DNA from: Schistocerca nitens
Lineage: Eukaryota; Arthropoda; Insecta; Orthoptera; Acrididae
Reading direction: 5' to 3'
Length of the DNA: 64,000 bases
Assembly (NCBI RefSeq): GCF_023898315.1
Contig: NC_064614.1
Coordinates: 1,054,566,432-1,054,630,431 of the forward strand
In this document: piece after piece, positions 32,500 to 45,934 of the stretch
Numbering within the stretch: the first letter of the stretch is position 1
How the letters are laid out: the number at the start of each line of letters is the position of its first letter
Translations under genes and position numbers: made by a program
The notes under the pieces: generated by a model
Told to the model about the DNA's origin: nothing
The model's database searches: none
What the model saw: only the letters and a program-made list of their open reading frames with translations

Positions 32500-33816
32500 T
32501 TACAAGCAATAGCTGCCAGTAATGCCAAAATGACAGCTGAATTAAAGTCTGAAATTGTGGCCAGTCAAACCAATTTTAATAAACGATTGGAGGTAATGGA
32601 CGATACCTTCAAGGCTGGTTGCAATAAGTTGAAAGAGGATCTAGACAGTTTGAATTATAAAATTGATTACAACCATGAGGATATTAAGAAAAAGGTTGCT
32701 CAACAGTTTTCTGAGATGTATAAAACAGTAAAATCCGAAGTTGCTGAGGTTCGCAAAGGCTTCCAAATGGAGGATGCGAAGCTGGAGCACAAGTTAACAG
32801 AAAAGATCGAGGCGGAATCTGAACTGTGCTCAGATAGATTTAAAGACGTTAATATAAAGGTAAACATATGTCAAGCAGAAGTAAATGCAATCAAAACTGA
32901 TACTACTCATATTGTGCAAAGAGTAAATAATGTTGAAATGAGAGTAGAAAATATCAGTACTAACATTGCTAACATAGAGAGTAAAGTACCTTCAGTAACT
33001 TCTGGTAATGGTAGTATAGAACAAGTTGTAGCTGCAAACGCCGCTTTTATCGGGTGTCGGCAGTTCTTGCGGTTCGATCCAGATAAAAATATCCACCCGC
33101 TAGATTTCTGGAACGATTTTGAAGATGTGATTCCACCAACTTGGTCTGAACGAGAGAAAATCTCATTTATTAGAAGCCATTTAGCAGGTGACGCCATGCG
33201 TTGGTCAGCTGATGTTATGTTGAAGTGTAAAACATTAGCGGAGTTTAAAACAGCTTTCATTAATGAGTATTGGTCTAGTAACAAGCAAAATGAAGTGTTG
33301 AGAGAATTTTGGAGTGGAAAACGCTTCAATGCAGGCAAGGAATCAATTAAAGAGTTTGCTAGGTCATGGATTTCACGTTTGTCACATTTGGCCGAAAAAT
33401 TAAAACCTGAAATGATAATACTAGGTCTTGAAGCCAAACTGCCATGGTATTGGCAAACTAGAATTATATCTGCCCCTAGAGACAATCTTGATCGTTTCAT
33501 TGAATATTTGGAACGTGTAGAACGTGTTGCTGCCAATGAGGAGCAAGCACGTAATAACAGAAATGCCAATAACAATAATAGTAATTTTAGGAACGAGCAA
33601 AATGGCAATGTAAACATCAGAACAGTAGGTGTTCGCCATCCTAAGAGAGGTAGGAATTGGGGAAATAATTATCAGAACCAACAATGGCATCCAAATGACA
33701 GTAATGTTGTTCCAAACAGAATTATGCAGGTAAACAACAGTGCAGAAGGCAATGCTGTGCCAGTTAATTATAATGGAAATAAAGGAAACAGCAGTAGGCC
33801 GAGGCAGGAAAACTAG
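32500..33816 (+). pseudogene. gag, capsid and nucleocapsid part
   Basis: The frame is continuous with the upstream gag part apart from the transposon. The first 180 residues are charged and coiled-coil-like. Next comes a gypsy-type capsid region, about 33050-33530, with the typical FW.DF, WW/RWSAD and FARSW.SRL pattern of retrotransposon Gag. The C-terminal region is rich in Asn, Arg and Gly; I see no CCHC zinc knuckle. The 594-codon open frame that starts at 32032 is an artefact that begins inside the Tc1-like element. The gene ends at TAG 33814-33816. Confidence 0.8.
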
Positions 33817-35199
33817 TTCCCGTCTATGAGGACACTGGCGCTCACCAGGCGGTTACTTTTCCTAAGCCAATAGTTAAGGGAATTGGTAAGACAGATCAGA
33901 ATACTCAAACTGAACATGTGGATGAAGAGTCGGTAGCACCTAAGGATACAACAGAAATATTAGATCACTCACAGTATTTGATAGATACCGTGTAGAGACG
34001 CTTTCTAAGTGGGAAGAGAAAGAGAAGGCGCAGCAGTGTAACGATAGGGAAGAGCTACAAAATATTGAATTGTCAGGTGAAGAAGCAGAAGAAATTCATG
34101 CTTATATTTACGATGAAGATGATGTGCTCTTATCTAAAGTGCCTGTGCAGGATGTTGATAATGTACTAATAGATTTAGGACAGGAGATAAGTGAGAATGT
34201 AGAGGGTAGCCTGTTGGGGGTCGATGAACCCAGTAGCTGTGACCAGTTGTCACTTGAGAAGGAAACCGACGATAATGGTGAAAGTGGTTTAGCTGTAACT
34301 AGTGTTATGCCCGGTCTGGAGGCGCAGAATCGCTCAGACTACAGTAATTTGGGTTATGTTCAGCAAACTAAATGTAATGAAGTCGTGCGGTGTTTCGATT
34401 TGAAATTAATAGACCGACTGGAAAAGGCAGCTGAAAATGTAATTCAGGAAACCCCTACACACTGTGACCTAAATGTAATGAAGACAGATGTCGATCACTT
34501 TAGTTGGAGACAAATCCAAAAGGAACTAGTAGATGAATTTGAGGAACCACCTGTACAACCAAGAATAAGCCACCCTATAATAATAGTGAATATGTTGGGT
34601 ATCTTTTAGACAGTGGAAGTGAGGTGAGTGCAATATCTCAGTCCTTCTTTGATGCATTACCTGGTAAAGACAAGCTTACAGTAATGAGGGTATCAGGACT
34701 AAGAATAATTGGTGCTACTGGCAAGGTGTCAAAAACGGTAAAGCAAGAAGCTTTACTGCCCTTTAACATTAATGGTAATTTAATTGATCATCCATGTTTA
34801 ATTGTAAACAATCTCAGTATTGAGGTTTTAATTGGCATAGATTTCTTGTCAAAATATCAGAGTGTTGTTGACTTTGAAAGAAGCCAGTTAAAAATGGTCT
34901 TGCCAATAACCGGAGTAATTATAGTACCTTTTTAGTGATAAACATGTAGTAACTGATGATGAAACTTGGGAGCTGCCTATACGAGTTCTGAAAAATAGGA
35001 GGTATTGGGACGAAAGTGTTAATCTTAGTAACGGTAAGCTGAACACAGAAGAAGAAGAAGCAGTTATTTTAGACAAAATAGAAGCTAAATTGCAAGAAAT
35101 CGATAAAATTTCCGCCAATCAGAAGGAAGAACTGAGACAGGTTCTAAAAAGGTATCATAAAGTATTTTCAGATCGACGTGGCGTGGTCAAGGGTTATGA
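33817..35199 (+). pseudogene. pol start: linker, retropepsin-like protease, beginning of reverse-transcriptase region
   Basis: After gag the reading uses three frames in turn. The section 33819 to about 33990 ends at a TAG. An acidic linker is open from about 33960 to 34609. The protease frame starts near 34591 in the -1 frame, overlaps the end of the linker, and has the retropepsin signature LLDSGS (Asp codon 34609-34611) and an IGIDFL block near 34830. It stops at 34935. From 34936 the sequence reads as the usual lead-in to a gypsy reverse transcriptase (a KRYHKVFSD-type block near 35150), then ends abruptly at the tandem array. No YxDD active site, RNase H or integrase follows. Whether the -1 overlap is natural or a defect cannot be decided from one copy. 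Confidence 0.75.
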
Positions 35200-36085
35200 A
35201 TGAATGCTGTAGGGAGGAGGTTGTTCTGTAACCTCTACACAGTGTGGCAGCTGTGCAGTCCCAGCTGTGTGAGATCTTCTTTCCTTTTCAGGTCTCACTC
35301 ACTCTTCATCTTTCCTATCCCCAAAAATTTCGGCTCCTTCTTTCCAACAAATTAAATTTTCCGAAAGCTAATGAATGCTGTAGGGAGGAGGTTGTTCTGT
35401 AACCTCTACACAGTGTGGCAGCTGTGCAGTCCCAGCTGTGTGAGATCTTTCCTTTTCAGGTCTCACTCACTCTTCATCTTTCCTATCCCCAAAAATTTCG
35501 GCTCCTTCTTTCCAACAAATTAAATTTTCCGAAAGCTAATGAATGCTGTAGGGTGGAGGTTGTTCTGTAACCTCTACACAGTGTGGCAGCTGTGCAGTCC
35601 CAGCTGTGTGAGATCTTCTTTCCTTTTCAGGTCTCACTCACTCTCTTCATCTTTCCTATCCACAAAAATTTCGACCCTTTCTTTCCATTATGAAAATTTT
35701 CTGAAGCTAATGAATGCTGTAGGGAGGAGGTTGTTCTGTAACCTCTACACAGTGTGGCAGCTGTGCAGTCCCAGCTGTGTGAGATCTTCTTTCCCATTTC
35801 AGGTCTCACTCAATCTTCATCTTTCCTGTCCCCAAATATTTCGACCTCTTCTTTCAAACACAAAATTTTCCGGTATGGTTATCAAACCAATAATAAACTA
35901 ATGAATGCTGTAGGGAGGAGGTTGTTCTGTAACCTCTACACAGTGTGGCAGCTGTGCAGTCCCAGCTGTATGAGATCTTCTTTCCCGTTTCAGGTCTCAC
36001 TCATTCTTCATCTTTCCTGTCCCCAAAAATTTCGACCTCTTCTTTCTAACACAAAAATTTTTCGTCATGGCTATCCAGCCATGAG
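35200..36085 (+). repeat. tandem array, five units of about 171 bp
   Basis: Units start with atgaatgctgtaggg at 35200, 35371, 35539, 35710 and 35901, giving spacings of 171, 168, 171 and 191. Each contains 'ttctgtaacctctacacag', 'gcagctgtgcagtcccagctg', a pyrimidine run and 'ccaaaaatttcg'. A decayed sixth start ('atgagttctgtaac') lies at about 36081. The fourth and fifth units are the most diverged, with 'ggttatcaaacc' and 'ggctatccagcc' near their right ends. It sits exactly where the reverse-transcriptase region breaks off. The open frames across it (35539-35901, 35754-36113) arise because 171 is a multiple of three. Confidence 0.92.
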
Positions 36086-38065
36086 TTCTGTAACTATTCT
36101 ATCCACCGATTAGTGAAGAAAAATACCTGTGACATACCTAATAGTGACAAACAATAGAGAAGTATGACGTAATTAAGATACAAATGTATTTGAGTAACAA
36201 TTATGCATAGTACCCTGGTAATATTGTAAGTACAAAGTGTTGTTTTATTGGAAATAGTCCACCAACAGTAATTTAAAAAGATGTACAAATTCATGTACAA
36301 GCAGGATCTGAAGTGGTAGTGAAACCTAGTGTACACATTAGAGCTAACTAAATAAGTGTAACAGAGATTGCTCAGTGTTATGAAAAATATGCAGATAAGT
36401 TGTAAGGATGAACTCACCTTCTGTAGCAAGAAAAGGTAGTGTAATAGAATTGAACAGTGTTTGTGGTTGAGACGTGAAGGACGCGTCTTTGAAATATTTA
36501 TAAGGTTGGAGCTGACCGTTATTTGGTGTAGTGTGTGACAGGACACACCTACACGTATTGAGATTATGAGTTGGAGGCGTGAATGCGACCATAGGTACCC
36601 TTATATTAGATGAGACAGAGCAGCTCATGGTGTCCTATAGGTTTAAGGAATTTAGCATTACGCTCGTCCATAATTACTTGATACACTTTATTGGTAGGTC
36701 GAGAGAGACTACCTGTGGTTTCAGCGTCCGATCGAGTGGAAATGGATTGCCACGTGAGCAAACTGATCAGCTGCAATACACTATGGATATGAAGTAAATG
36801 TGCTATCCTATGCTTTAAATATTAATAGAGTGAGTGTTAAATAAGTACATACACTAGCAACGTAATGGAATAACATAATGACAGACGTGAAACATTATTT
36901 TTAGCTCAGCATAAATACACTTCGAGTATGTAAGTACATAATTGCAGATGTAGAACTAACACAACAGCAGAGGACCAATAAGTGGATTTAGTCAACTAAA
37001 CGTAGTGTGTTTTGAACACTCAGAACTGTACTATTACCAAAAGTTACTCACATGTACAAAGAAGCTGAGAAAACTACTAATCAAATATACTCATACTATC
37101 TCTAAGAATAAGGTAATCAAAGATGAATCAGCTAAGTAAATAAAATACAGATTTGTCAGGAATGTACCGAGCATTGGTTCAGTGTTCCGGCCCAGAAATA
37201 ATAAATTTATGTTAAATAAGATTTATGATTGTATGCCTTGAGCGTAAATTTTCTTTAGTACGTGACTAACGGCGTTTTGAGCCATTTGTTTACCGATTTT
37301 ATGACAGTGAAGTAACCCTGAGAGTAAAATTGAAAAAAATTCTGTTAACTTTGTTCCAGCAAAACATTGAAGGATAAAATGTGTATATCCCTATTTCATT
37401 GTGACCCACCCTTAGATATTAAGTGAACAGAGTCTGAGGCACTCTTTTTGTTTGTTCTACAGGACAAACCAGATAATGGCAGCCTGGTAGCTGCGTGAAA
37501 GCGTGGAGTGACTTGGACACAACTCACAGTGACCCCTCCCCTTTCCCCATGTATTTTAGAGTGAACGTGAAGGACGCACACCATAGCAACTTCCCCTCCT
37601 CTACCCTTGTGAATGGAAGTGTAGGACGTCAGCCAAAGCGGCTACAACCACGTGTGTAAAAATTATTTGTGAACTTTTCTTTCAGGTTTATAAAAGACTG
37701 ATAAGAGATAATCATCTGTTTATGTATCATGTTATATTTTCTCTGAATTTGTGTATGTAAAAATGTATTTAATGGATTTAAGACTTTCATAATTTTTCAT
37801 AATTTTATGTGTTTGTTTGTCTAAGGCAATATGGATGCCAAAGTGTGTCATTGACTTTGCTTAAATTTTGAGTAATAATGTTGCTTAAGAGGCAGTGAAC
37901 ATGCCCACAATTTAAATAATTAATGTAGGTAATCAGTTTTCTTTTAATGTTTCTACATGTTTACATTTCAATTTTAAATTTTCATAGGAAGTTAAGCTGT
38001 ACTCTTGCTTCCCTTTTTGTAATTAAATTTTTTTTATTCATTAACATTCATAAACAAAAAATTTA
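36086..38065 (+). other. non-coding 3' interior of the LTR element
   Basis: About 2 kb, AT-rich, with only short open frames (longest 150 codons on the minus strand at 36094-36546, unrecognised). The missing pol and any later gene would normally lie here. No motif of integrase or envelope is seen. Confidence 0.6.
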
Positions 38066-38077
38066 AGTAGAGGGTGA
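38066..38077 (+). other. weak polypurine tract
   Basis: AAGTAGAGGGTGA-type sequence immediately before the 3' LTR, where plus-strand synthesis should be primed. Interrupted by T, so only a tentative call. Confidence 0.4.
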
Positions 38078-39585
38078 TGTAGGGAAGCAGCCTACTCACG
38101 CTGTAGTAAATTCACGTCAGTCTTTCCATTGTGTGCCAGCCAGTCTGCTGTAACTAGCTCTTACGTCATAAATGTTGCGCAATACTTTAAAAATCAAGCA
38201 AATAACCTAAAACTTTTCTGGCATGTCAGAAGTAATACTAAATTAATATGTGTTAAATATCAGTTCGATAACTTCAGCCATTTTCGAAATTCGGACGTTT
38301 TTCTGAAAAAATCATTGGCGCAACAGAAAAGAGCTAGAGACTTCAAAATTTATATTTAGATTCATCTTTCATAATGATTTAATAAAAACAGTACTTTGGA
38401 TTTCACAAATTAAGATTTTAGTGGAAATTCATGATTTTCTGGTTTTCGTCTCAAAACTTAAGGAAGCAAGATAGATTAAGTAGGCTAAGAAATAAGGCTA
38501 GGATGTTTAGATTTAAATAGGTTGGAGATCCGCTATGACTACGAAGATGTGAAAAGTTTCTTTTGAATACCTATAAAATTATAGCGATAACAGATCTCAA
38601 AAGGGCCAGTTCAGAGCTCATCTACTGCGTGCAGTGTAATTTAATTAATTCTCTCGCCCAAAATATTTAACTTAGCCACGTCAAAAATTTATTATCAATA
38701 CTTACCTGGGTGCTGAATGCACATTTAAATTAAGAGCTTCATCGGCCATCAGCAAAAGAAGCTATAATTTATTATGTAACTGGAAGTGGTGCGTTACTAG
38801 CCCAGCGGCTAGTCGGGAGAGCCGATTTGATCAGGCGTTCCCTTAGCCATCCGCACCGCGGCTTTATATATAAGAACGCTGCGCGAGGAAAAAGGCCCCA
38901 GTTCTCTCCAGACGCTGAATAACACGCCATCTGTGTCGGGAGTCGCGTCGCATCGGTATCACTGCTACAAACAGCCTCGGGTGCCATATTAAGTTACTAG
39001 AGATACGCGGAACCATGAAATCATTTCAAGTGAAGTGTTAATTCTGGGATGATTTTCATTATCTAGCTTCAGTTTGCGTATTGTCGTATTTTCACGTGCC
39101 GTCGCGGGACAGACATTCTACCAATTATTTAGCGTGGCGTTTGATGAAATATTCTCATCAAATTATGGCGAGCATTCTTTTAACATTTAATTCGGACATT
39201 TATAGTTGCATCAGCGCATTAGACTCTGAACTGCTCTGTTAGTTAGGTTGTAGGGATACTTGCGTTTGTTATCAGTGACTTTCAGAATATACTCAACTAT
39301 TTTGGAATATCGTTTTTGATTATAAATCCTGGACAATCTCCTAATTCCTCAGAGCTATAAGCTGCAGCTATAATTGTATTCTCAGATGAAGTGGGCACTA
39401 GGAATTCTAATTACAGGCTTCACGTTTTGTTAAATCACTTTCTGGTTGCTAAAAAGGAATTAGAGAGCCAGTGTTGAGAACGGCGAAAGACAGCCTTAAT
39501 AACATTCTAAAAGCCAGAAACTGATTCAACATTCAAACTTTTATGCAACAGCAATCATAATTTCACAGTAATTCGCCGCCCCACA
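38078..39585 (+). repeat. 3' LTR, 1508 bp
   Basis: Same length and nearly the same sequence as 28739-30246. Followed by TGTG at 39586-39589, matching the left target duplication. Confidence 0.95.
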
Positions 39586-39589
39586 TGTG

Positions 39590-42500
39590 GATAAATACAT
39601 TGTAAAGTAAGTTTAAGAATTTCAAGATCTTTATGGAGGGCATGCAGATGTGCTTGTCATGTATTACAGATACCAGTACTGTGTGTGATACTAAGTAGGA
39701 AAATGACAAAACCAAAAGCTGAAAATAATGTATTTTACATTTATAGTGGGTTCAGAAAGAGCTGTGTAAGTCTCAGAGATCCAAAGTGAAATGCAGTAAG
39801 GCAATATCAGTTATTTGATGCCATACAAGTTCTTACAGCTTGCAGATGAGTCTCTGATAGAATTTTAGAGTTGAAAATGCGCAAACACTTCAAAAATATT
39901 TAATAATTTAGGAACATGTTAGCTGGAGTAATTTTCAGCACTCCTAATGTTACACTGGAATGCTTAAAATATGACAATCAAGGTGCTCATTGTTCATATC
40001 AGTGAAGTACTGCACATCTACTGTGAACTCAAAGGTTAATGTAAACTGAAATATTCAGTACCATTAGATATATATACTTTATTTATTAAATAACATATGC
40101 TGACACTGAATATCATACACAACACCTAGAATACACATCAATCAAAATGACATTTTATAGTAGGTGAATATCAATTCATTATTTCTCTATTTTCTTCTTG
40201 GTATAACATTTTTAAACACCAAACATACATATTAACACTTACGAAAAGTATTTCACAAATGACAGTACATTATAATGGATAAAACTCCAGATGTTAAGTT
40301 CTGAGATTAAATATAGATCAAAATCATTAAAAATCTAATGTTCCATACATGTTTCATAGGCAGATACTATGAATTTTCAAATTGATTATGCTGCTTATTA
40401 TAACCACATAACATTAAAGGACAGAACATGCATTTATCTGTAGAACATTCACTGTCATAGATTTTTCATCATCAGTTCTATCATTGGTTCTAACAATATG
40501 AGGAAGTGGATGAGAGAACACATGAAGGCAATAGGGAGAGGGCACATAAATCCAGTATAGTCAGTAGCAAATGCTAATTAGTTTCATACATTTTTATAGA
40601 CATGGACCAACCTATCTCCTAATTAATTGTTTTCCAGAATCAGAAAATATTTTGTTCTTTGCATCCACACTTTATATCTCTTCACTTTAAACCATTCAAA
40701 AATATTTTATTTATTTTCAATAATATTTTGATTTATCATTATATTACCCTTATATCCTCTGCATCATCAAAATCTACCAGCCTTTCAATATGTTATAACA
40801 GAGAGAATGCTCAAGTATAAAAAGCTTCACATATCTACATCACTAATTCTTACTACAACATCACATAATGGTTATTTGCTTTTATCCTAAATAATAATCT
40901 ACTTTTTGTAATACACTAATATTTTTAAAATAATTCAGATAGAGGAAAAATTATTACATACAGTATGTACTATAGACAAAACAGAATTCACACTTTGGAG
41001 TGACAGGACTTATTTACATTTTTTGTGCTATCTGGTCCTCATCTTTGGTAAAGTATATTCACGAGTAATCATTGACTGATAGACTCTGGCAAGCCAACCA
41101 GTTTACTGTTTTTCTTGCCTTACACACACTGCTATCTTTCAAGTAACAGATATCACAGTCTCAAATTTCATTATACACTTCTCTCTAAGTCAGTCAAATT
41201 TACTAGAATTCTAGCAAACATTACCTAAAAAGAGTCATTTCTGTTACTATCCATGCCAATATTTCCTCAAGATATATCAATAGAAGATATTAGTAATTGA
41301 TGAGTGATCCATTATCTATGGAAAAATCTCGGAAACATATATGTTTCAGGTAAGGATCACCACAGAAGCTACAGGATAGATTTGCTGAGGAAGAAGTACA
41401 TAAATTTCTCCCAAACATACGAGAGGTCTTGTGCTGTTTCATCTTTGATGTCACATGTTACTGCTTCATGTAAATTCTTTGCTACTTACAACTAAAGTGG
41501 GCAACATCTTGAACATACATTTGCAGCAAGCTTTGGGTTACCCATCTGAATTTTTTTACACTGATAGGTAGGTTCAGTATACAGTTCTGCTTTGGTGATA
41601 TTATCATCATTATACAGGCTATTACTTTGCATTGAATATTTTTATATTGAACCTCAAAGATATGATATGAAATGCTTGTCTCAAAGAAGTCACTGTTTCG
41701 CTGACCAAATTAAAACTGTACAGAAATGAAATCATGTATCTTTAGAGTTCATAATGTAGCTGAATATAAATAATATAGATTACTTTGCAGGCATTCTTGA
41801 ACTGAGGCACTGATAACCACATAAGTACCCAAAGTATGAAATAAAGGTCTGAGAAAAATAGATGTTTATGAAAATCAAATTTATAGAGAACATATGTCTG
41901 AATTGTGTTTCACGAAGTATCAACACCCTACATTTCCTACAAAAAAATAATACACCTACTTAATGTTATGAAAGATTAATTAAAATTTAAAATTTTGTTT
42001 ATTATTAATATTACCTCACAACCATGAATATGTAGGCTAGTGACAATAGTGCCTTTTGACAGTTATAAAGTTTGTAAGCAATGTGACACTAGAATCACAA
42101 TGTAAAGAACAGATGTCAAATTTGCCACACACAGAATTACTACGTATTCCAACCCTTCATGGTCCTCATTATCATCAATTTCATAAATTACGTATGTGGA
42201 CTAGAGGTTCAGATAAACTACTGATATACCATCGATTATTACTGCTACATACATGACATAGACAGCAAATTATGTTGTCATTCCTAGGTAACAATAAAGC
42301 AGCACTGAACAACAAAATTATGTTTTGTACATTGGGCCCTTATCGAACTTTTACGTAGTTTTCAAGTGGTAAACTATTTTGTAGGAAGTGTTGTCGGTAT
42401 TTTTTGTTCAACGAAGCATGTTACGTTCCTTCTGCCTCTCCACAGACTGCACATCTGAAGGCAAAGTTAACGGACTTTTCACAAATTTTAAGGTTTCTGT

Positions 42501-45500
42501 AATAAACTTTGTGGAATAATTTGTGAAAGGTAATGTGAAAGAATAGGACGGGTATATATATTCGCCAGGTTCCTTATTTTCCATGGATCACTCGAACTAA
42601 AAGTTTTGTGCCTTTGTTCCTCAGATTTGGTCATGGTCTGTACATTTCAGGGAATTTCCACGGTACCTGTCAACATGTAAATAATCGAGAATGGCAGTCT
42701 GCAGCCAGCCTTCCCAATCTCCACAAACACAAGAACATCCATAGCTGCTGCAGCTTCTTATCTTGTGAGCTTCGCTATGGAAAAGAAAAACATTCAAACT
42801 TTTTTCTAAATTCTTGTCTCAGTTTGATGTAATTTATTATTTCTGTAAGAAGAATTATGCATTTTTTATTGTTTACAACCATCTGAGAAAGACTGCCGCC
42901 ACTAAGTGATTCAACAACTTGAGCGTTACTCTAAAAACTAAATTACGTAAGCCAGTTAATAACTTCTACTTTTTATATGACTAGTACGTTACTGATGTCG
43001 ACTTTAAAAGTGATCAGGTTATCTCATGACCACTGAATGACTAAGGACGAAGCTAATCGTACTTTATATTTTACTTTCAAATAAATTCTAGAATCTTATA
43101 AACTGTTGTGCGTAGAAAGGAACGTCTAGACAAGAGAAAATGATTCTTCGACAGCAGTTCCGATTCTAACTGTTTAGAATTAACGATTCTGCGATATTGA
43201 AATACCCCTTTAAACCACTGTTCTAAAGCTTATAGCTTTGATTTGTGCGCTTCTTACAGGAAATGTCTGACTATGAAGAACTGTAGCGATTTCGACCGCC
43301 GATGGATGTTGTAACCGTACTTACTATAACTATGATACGTAAAATATGCTACCGTTCACTTCGTTGCACGGTAACAGCTCTGTGGGGAGTTTATGCATAG
43401 TTCTGAAGATTATGAATAAAGTTCTAATTATGTGATAAGAGCTAGTGCCCAATTAGCAAAATAAACAGGCAGATAATTGACACCTTTAGCACTGCACCGT
43501 CGATATGTTCGATGCATCTTGCACTAAACTATTTTTTTCTCTTCATCCCTTAATTAATTATACATAAAATAGTTTGCTGTGTAAGGTTATAGTTGATTTT
43601 TGAGACAGAAGATAGTATAAATTTTTTTTATGAACGCCATATCATTATGGGACCTAGTAAACAGCTGAACTCTACAGAGCCACTGAGCACACTGCAAGTA
43701 ATTTTGTGGTTGTTTTCACAAATACCTGCAAAGGCAGTAGCTGCTGAGCTTCATTCACCCTCATTTTGGCTAGACAGTTTCTTTCTACAAGAAAAAATCT
43801 GAAACTGAAACTCCAAAAATAATTGCATATCCGCAAAATAATTAAGATTCAGAATGTTTAATCAACACTACCTTTGTAAGAATGTTCAGCTGTTTGCTTT
43901 TTCCTAGTTTGGCTTCGCGGGGGATCGTTTTATGATCGGTTTACTCGTACATGGAGTCGGTAATGATGCAAAATTATCACTTTTCAGATGTGAATACGCT
44001 TCTAAATTATCACGATACAATAGTTACTGCTTGCTGAGAAATGTAAATACTCCCTATAAGAGAAGTGTATCACATTACCAAATTTTCGAGAGTAACTACG
44101 AGTCGAATTACGGTAATAGTTGATTGTAACATAAAGCGGATTGTGGTACTACCCTGATTTGAACGGACTGCAGACTACTTAATCTTTATACAGTAGACTG
44201 AATTTGGTGAAAAACACAGAAGTTTATGATAGTTCCATAGTGTTGCCAGTGGACAAATGGAAACAAATATCTTCGGTGTTTTTCACAGAATCAGAGAGCG
44301 TGGTTGGTACAGCCACTATTTCAGAGGCTATGTTATTGGACAACAGGAATCAAACCGCACATTTTTAGCCGCAACACGTCTAGCTGCCGAAAACGGAGCT
44401 GCAAAAAGTTCATGTTTTGGAAGCAGAGCTCGTAAACAGGATATGTCTTCTAGTTCCTGTTTAGTTCTAACTTCAACTATAATTTCCCTTTTTTAACTTT
44501 ACAAGATGCGATGGTAGTTTTGAGAGGCAGGTGGCGTTCGTGATGTCTCTTTAAAGAACATAAAACTATCTCTCTTTCACATGGGCTAGCTTATCATTTA
44601 AATTATGACAGTTTAGTTAAAAATATGCTGCGATTCCCATGTATTGCCACACATCGAGTTTTCCAGGTTCATGAGGAGGAGAGTTACAGTGCTGGTCGGT
44701 AATATGGCATCATGTAGACGTGATGTCCATTTTTTCTCTGAACGAATCGAAGACGCATACTGGAGCAAAGCAGATTGGAGTTGGGAATGAATGTGCGAAA
44801 CGGGGTCCAAAAGTAACCAGAATTCCTTTTGTACGAGCAAAGTGATGGCAGTGACCGGTAATACTGCCTGGTACTTCCACCACAGGCAGCCTACAAACAC
44901 TTGAGCAACTAACATCCTTTCGGTAGAGGCAGTTACATCCGACTGCTTGTTTCGTAAACATTGTTCCACGTGGTCTGTGATTTTACAGCTGTGGACATGA
45001 AACAAACGTCGACGAAAATCATAGGCGAGTTGAATTGGTGCTACGTGAAAGGAAAATCGAGCCCATGGAAGACTGCTTTGTCACTTAAGAAATCAGAATA
45101 AGTGTGAACCTACTGTTAGTGCCTTTCGATATGAAGATATAAATGCAACACGAATTTGTTCTCCAAAATACTCTGGTATTACCATCTTCAGGGCTAAAAC
45201 GATTGCTTGGGGCACTTTGGGGCAACAAAATACGGCTTGTAGTTTAGTGATCAACGGGTTTGATCCTGCACCTCGAGAAAGTCTGACAATAATGGTCGAA
45301 AACAAAATGACAACGGTTTTGCACACGGCCTCCTCACTGGATTCAGCTCCCAGCGATATTTTGTTATGTCGAATGAGAAAGAATTTAAAAGGCAGGGATT
45401 TTCAGGATGAAAAGCATTGTTAACACGGAAACGAGGCCACTCGCGTTACTAAGAAACTATTAAAATACATGACTGATTGTCGAACCTCAATTGTGTCCTA

Positions 45501-45934
45501 ACGCTTGAGTTTTAATCGGAATCAATCAGTTCAGAGGCAGTCGATAATTAGTCTTATACAGTCTTGTCCTTGTACATCACAAGTAAATGTAGTGCACGAA
45601 GTCTGAAACAAAAGAATCTTGACTTATGTTACAAATTTATGCACTTACTACACATATTCGCTTTGTGGTAGTTGCCTTTAAAGCAGAAGTTATTTGAGTC
45701 CACATAGGTCTATGTTTGCTTCCTCTACCATTCGAGAGATTTATGAATATCGGTTGCCTCGATAATGTGCACGTGTTCCGCCATTTTTGCATCCACTGTA
45801 TGGCGATAGCACATCTGTAGTAAATTGTTCATCCTAAAAGTTGACTAATTTGGATGAAATCTTGAACAGTGTTAGGGCACCAAAGCGTACGTTTCAAGCA
45901 ATAACGAAACTACAGAAATTATAATTAATATGAG
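39590..45934. other. AT-rich sequence without a recognised gene
   Basis: About 6.3 kb. Open frames are short and none shows a domain. 39590-42300 is especially AT-rich, with AATAAA-type motifs on both strands (for example minus strand near 40085), so it could include untranslated exon or intron sequence, but there is no coding support. The minus-strand frame at 44613-45005 was considered and not recognised. Confidence 0.4.

Larger units (their letters stand above)
28739..39585 (+). mobile_element. gypsy-like LTR retrotransposon, 10.85 kb, recent but defective
   Basis: Two direct LTRs of exactly 1508 bp bound the element, each starting TG and ending CA, with a TGTG target duplication. In order inside are a tRNA-Gly primer site, gag (split by a Tc1-like insertion), a broken protease region, the first part of a reverse-transcriptase region, a 171-bp tandem array, about 2 kb of non-coding sequence and a weak polypurine stretch. 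No reverse-transcriptase active site, RNase H, integrase or envelope is present. Without the Tc1 insertion it would be about 9.4 kb. It must have been mobilised by enzymes from another element, or the interior was lost after integration. Confidence 0.92.

Noticed and set aside
32032-33816. A 594-codon open frame taken as one protein
   Set aside because: Its first 150 codons are the antisense of the Tc1-like element; only the part after 32499 is gag.
35200-36085. CRISPR-like array
   Set aside because: Whole units repeat without unique spacers, in a eukaryotic retroelement.
35539-36113. Repetitive protein encoded by the 171-bp array
   Set aside because: The frame stays open only because most periods are multiples of three; the neighbouring 191-bp unit breaks it and no start context or domain is seen.
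28739-39585. Endogenous retrovirus with envelope
   Set aside because: No envelope-like frame exists in the 3' interior, and pol is missing as well.
44613-45005. Minus-strand frame of 130 codons as a gene
   Set aside because: No recognisable domain, overlapping frames of similar quality and no splice or transcript signal.
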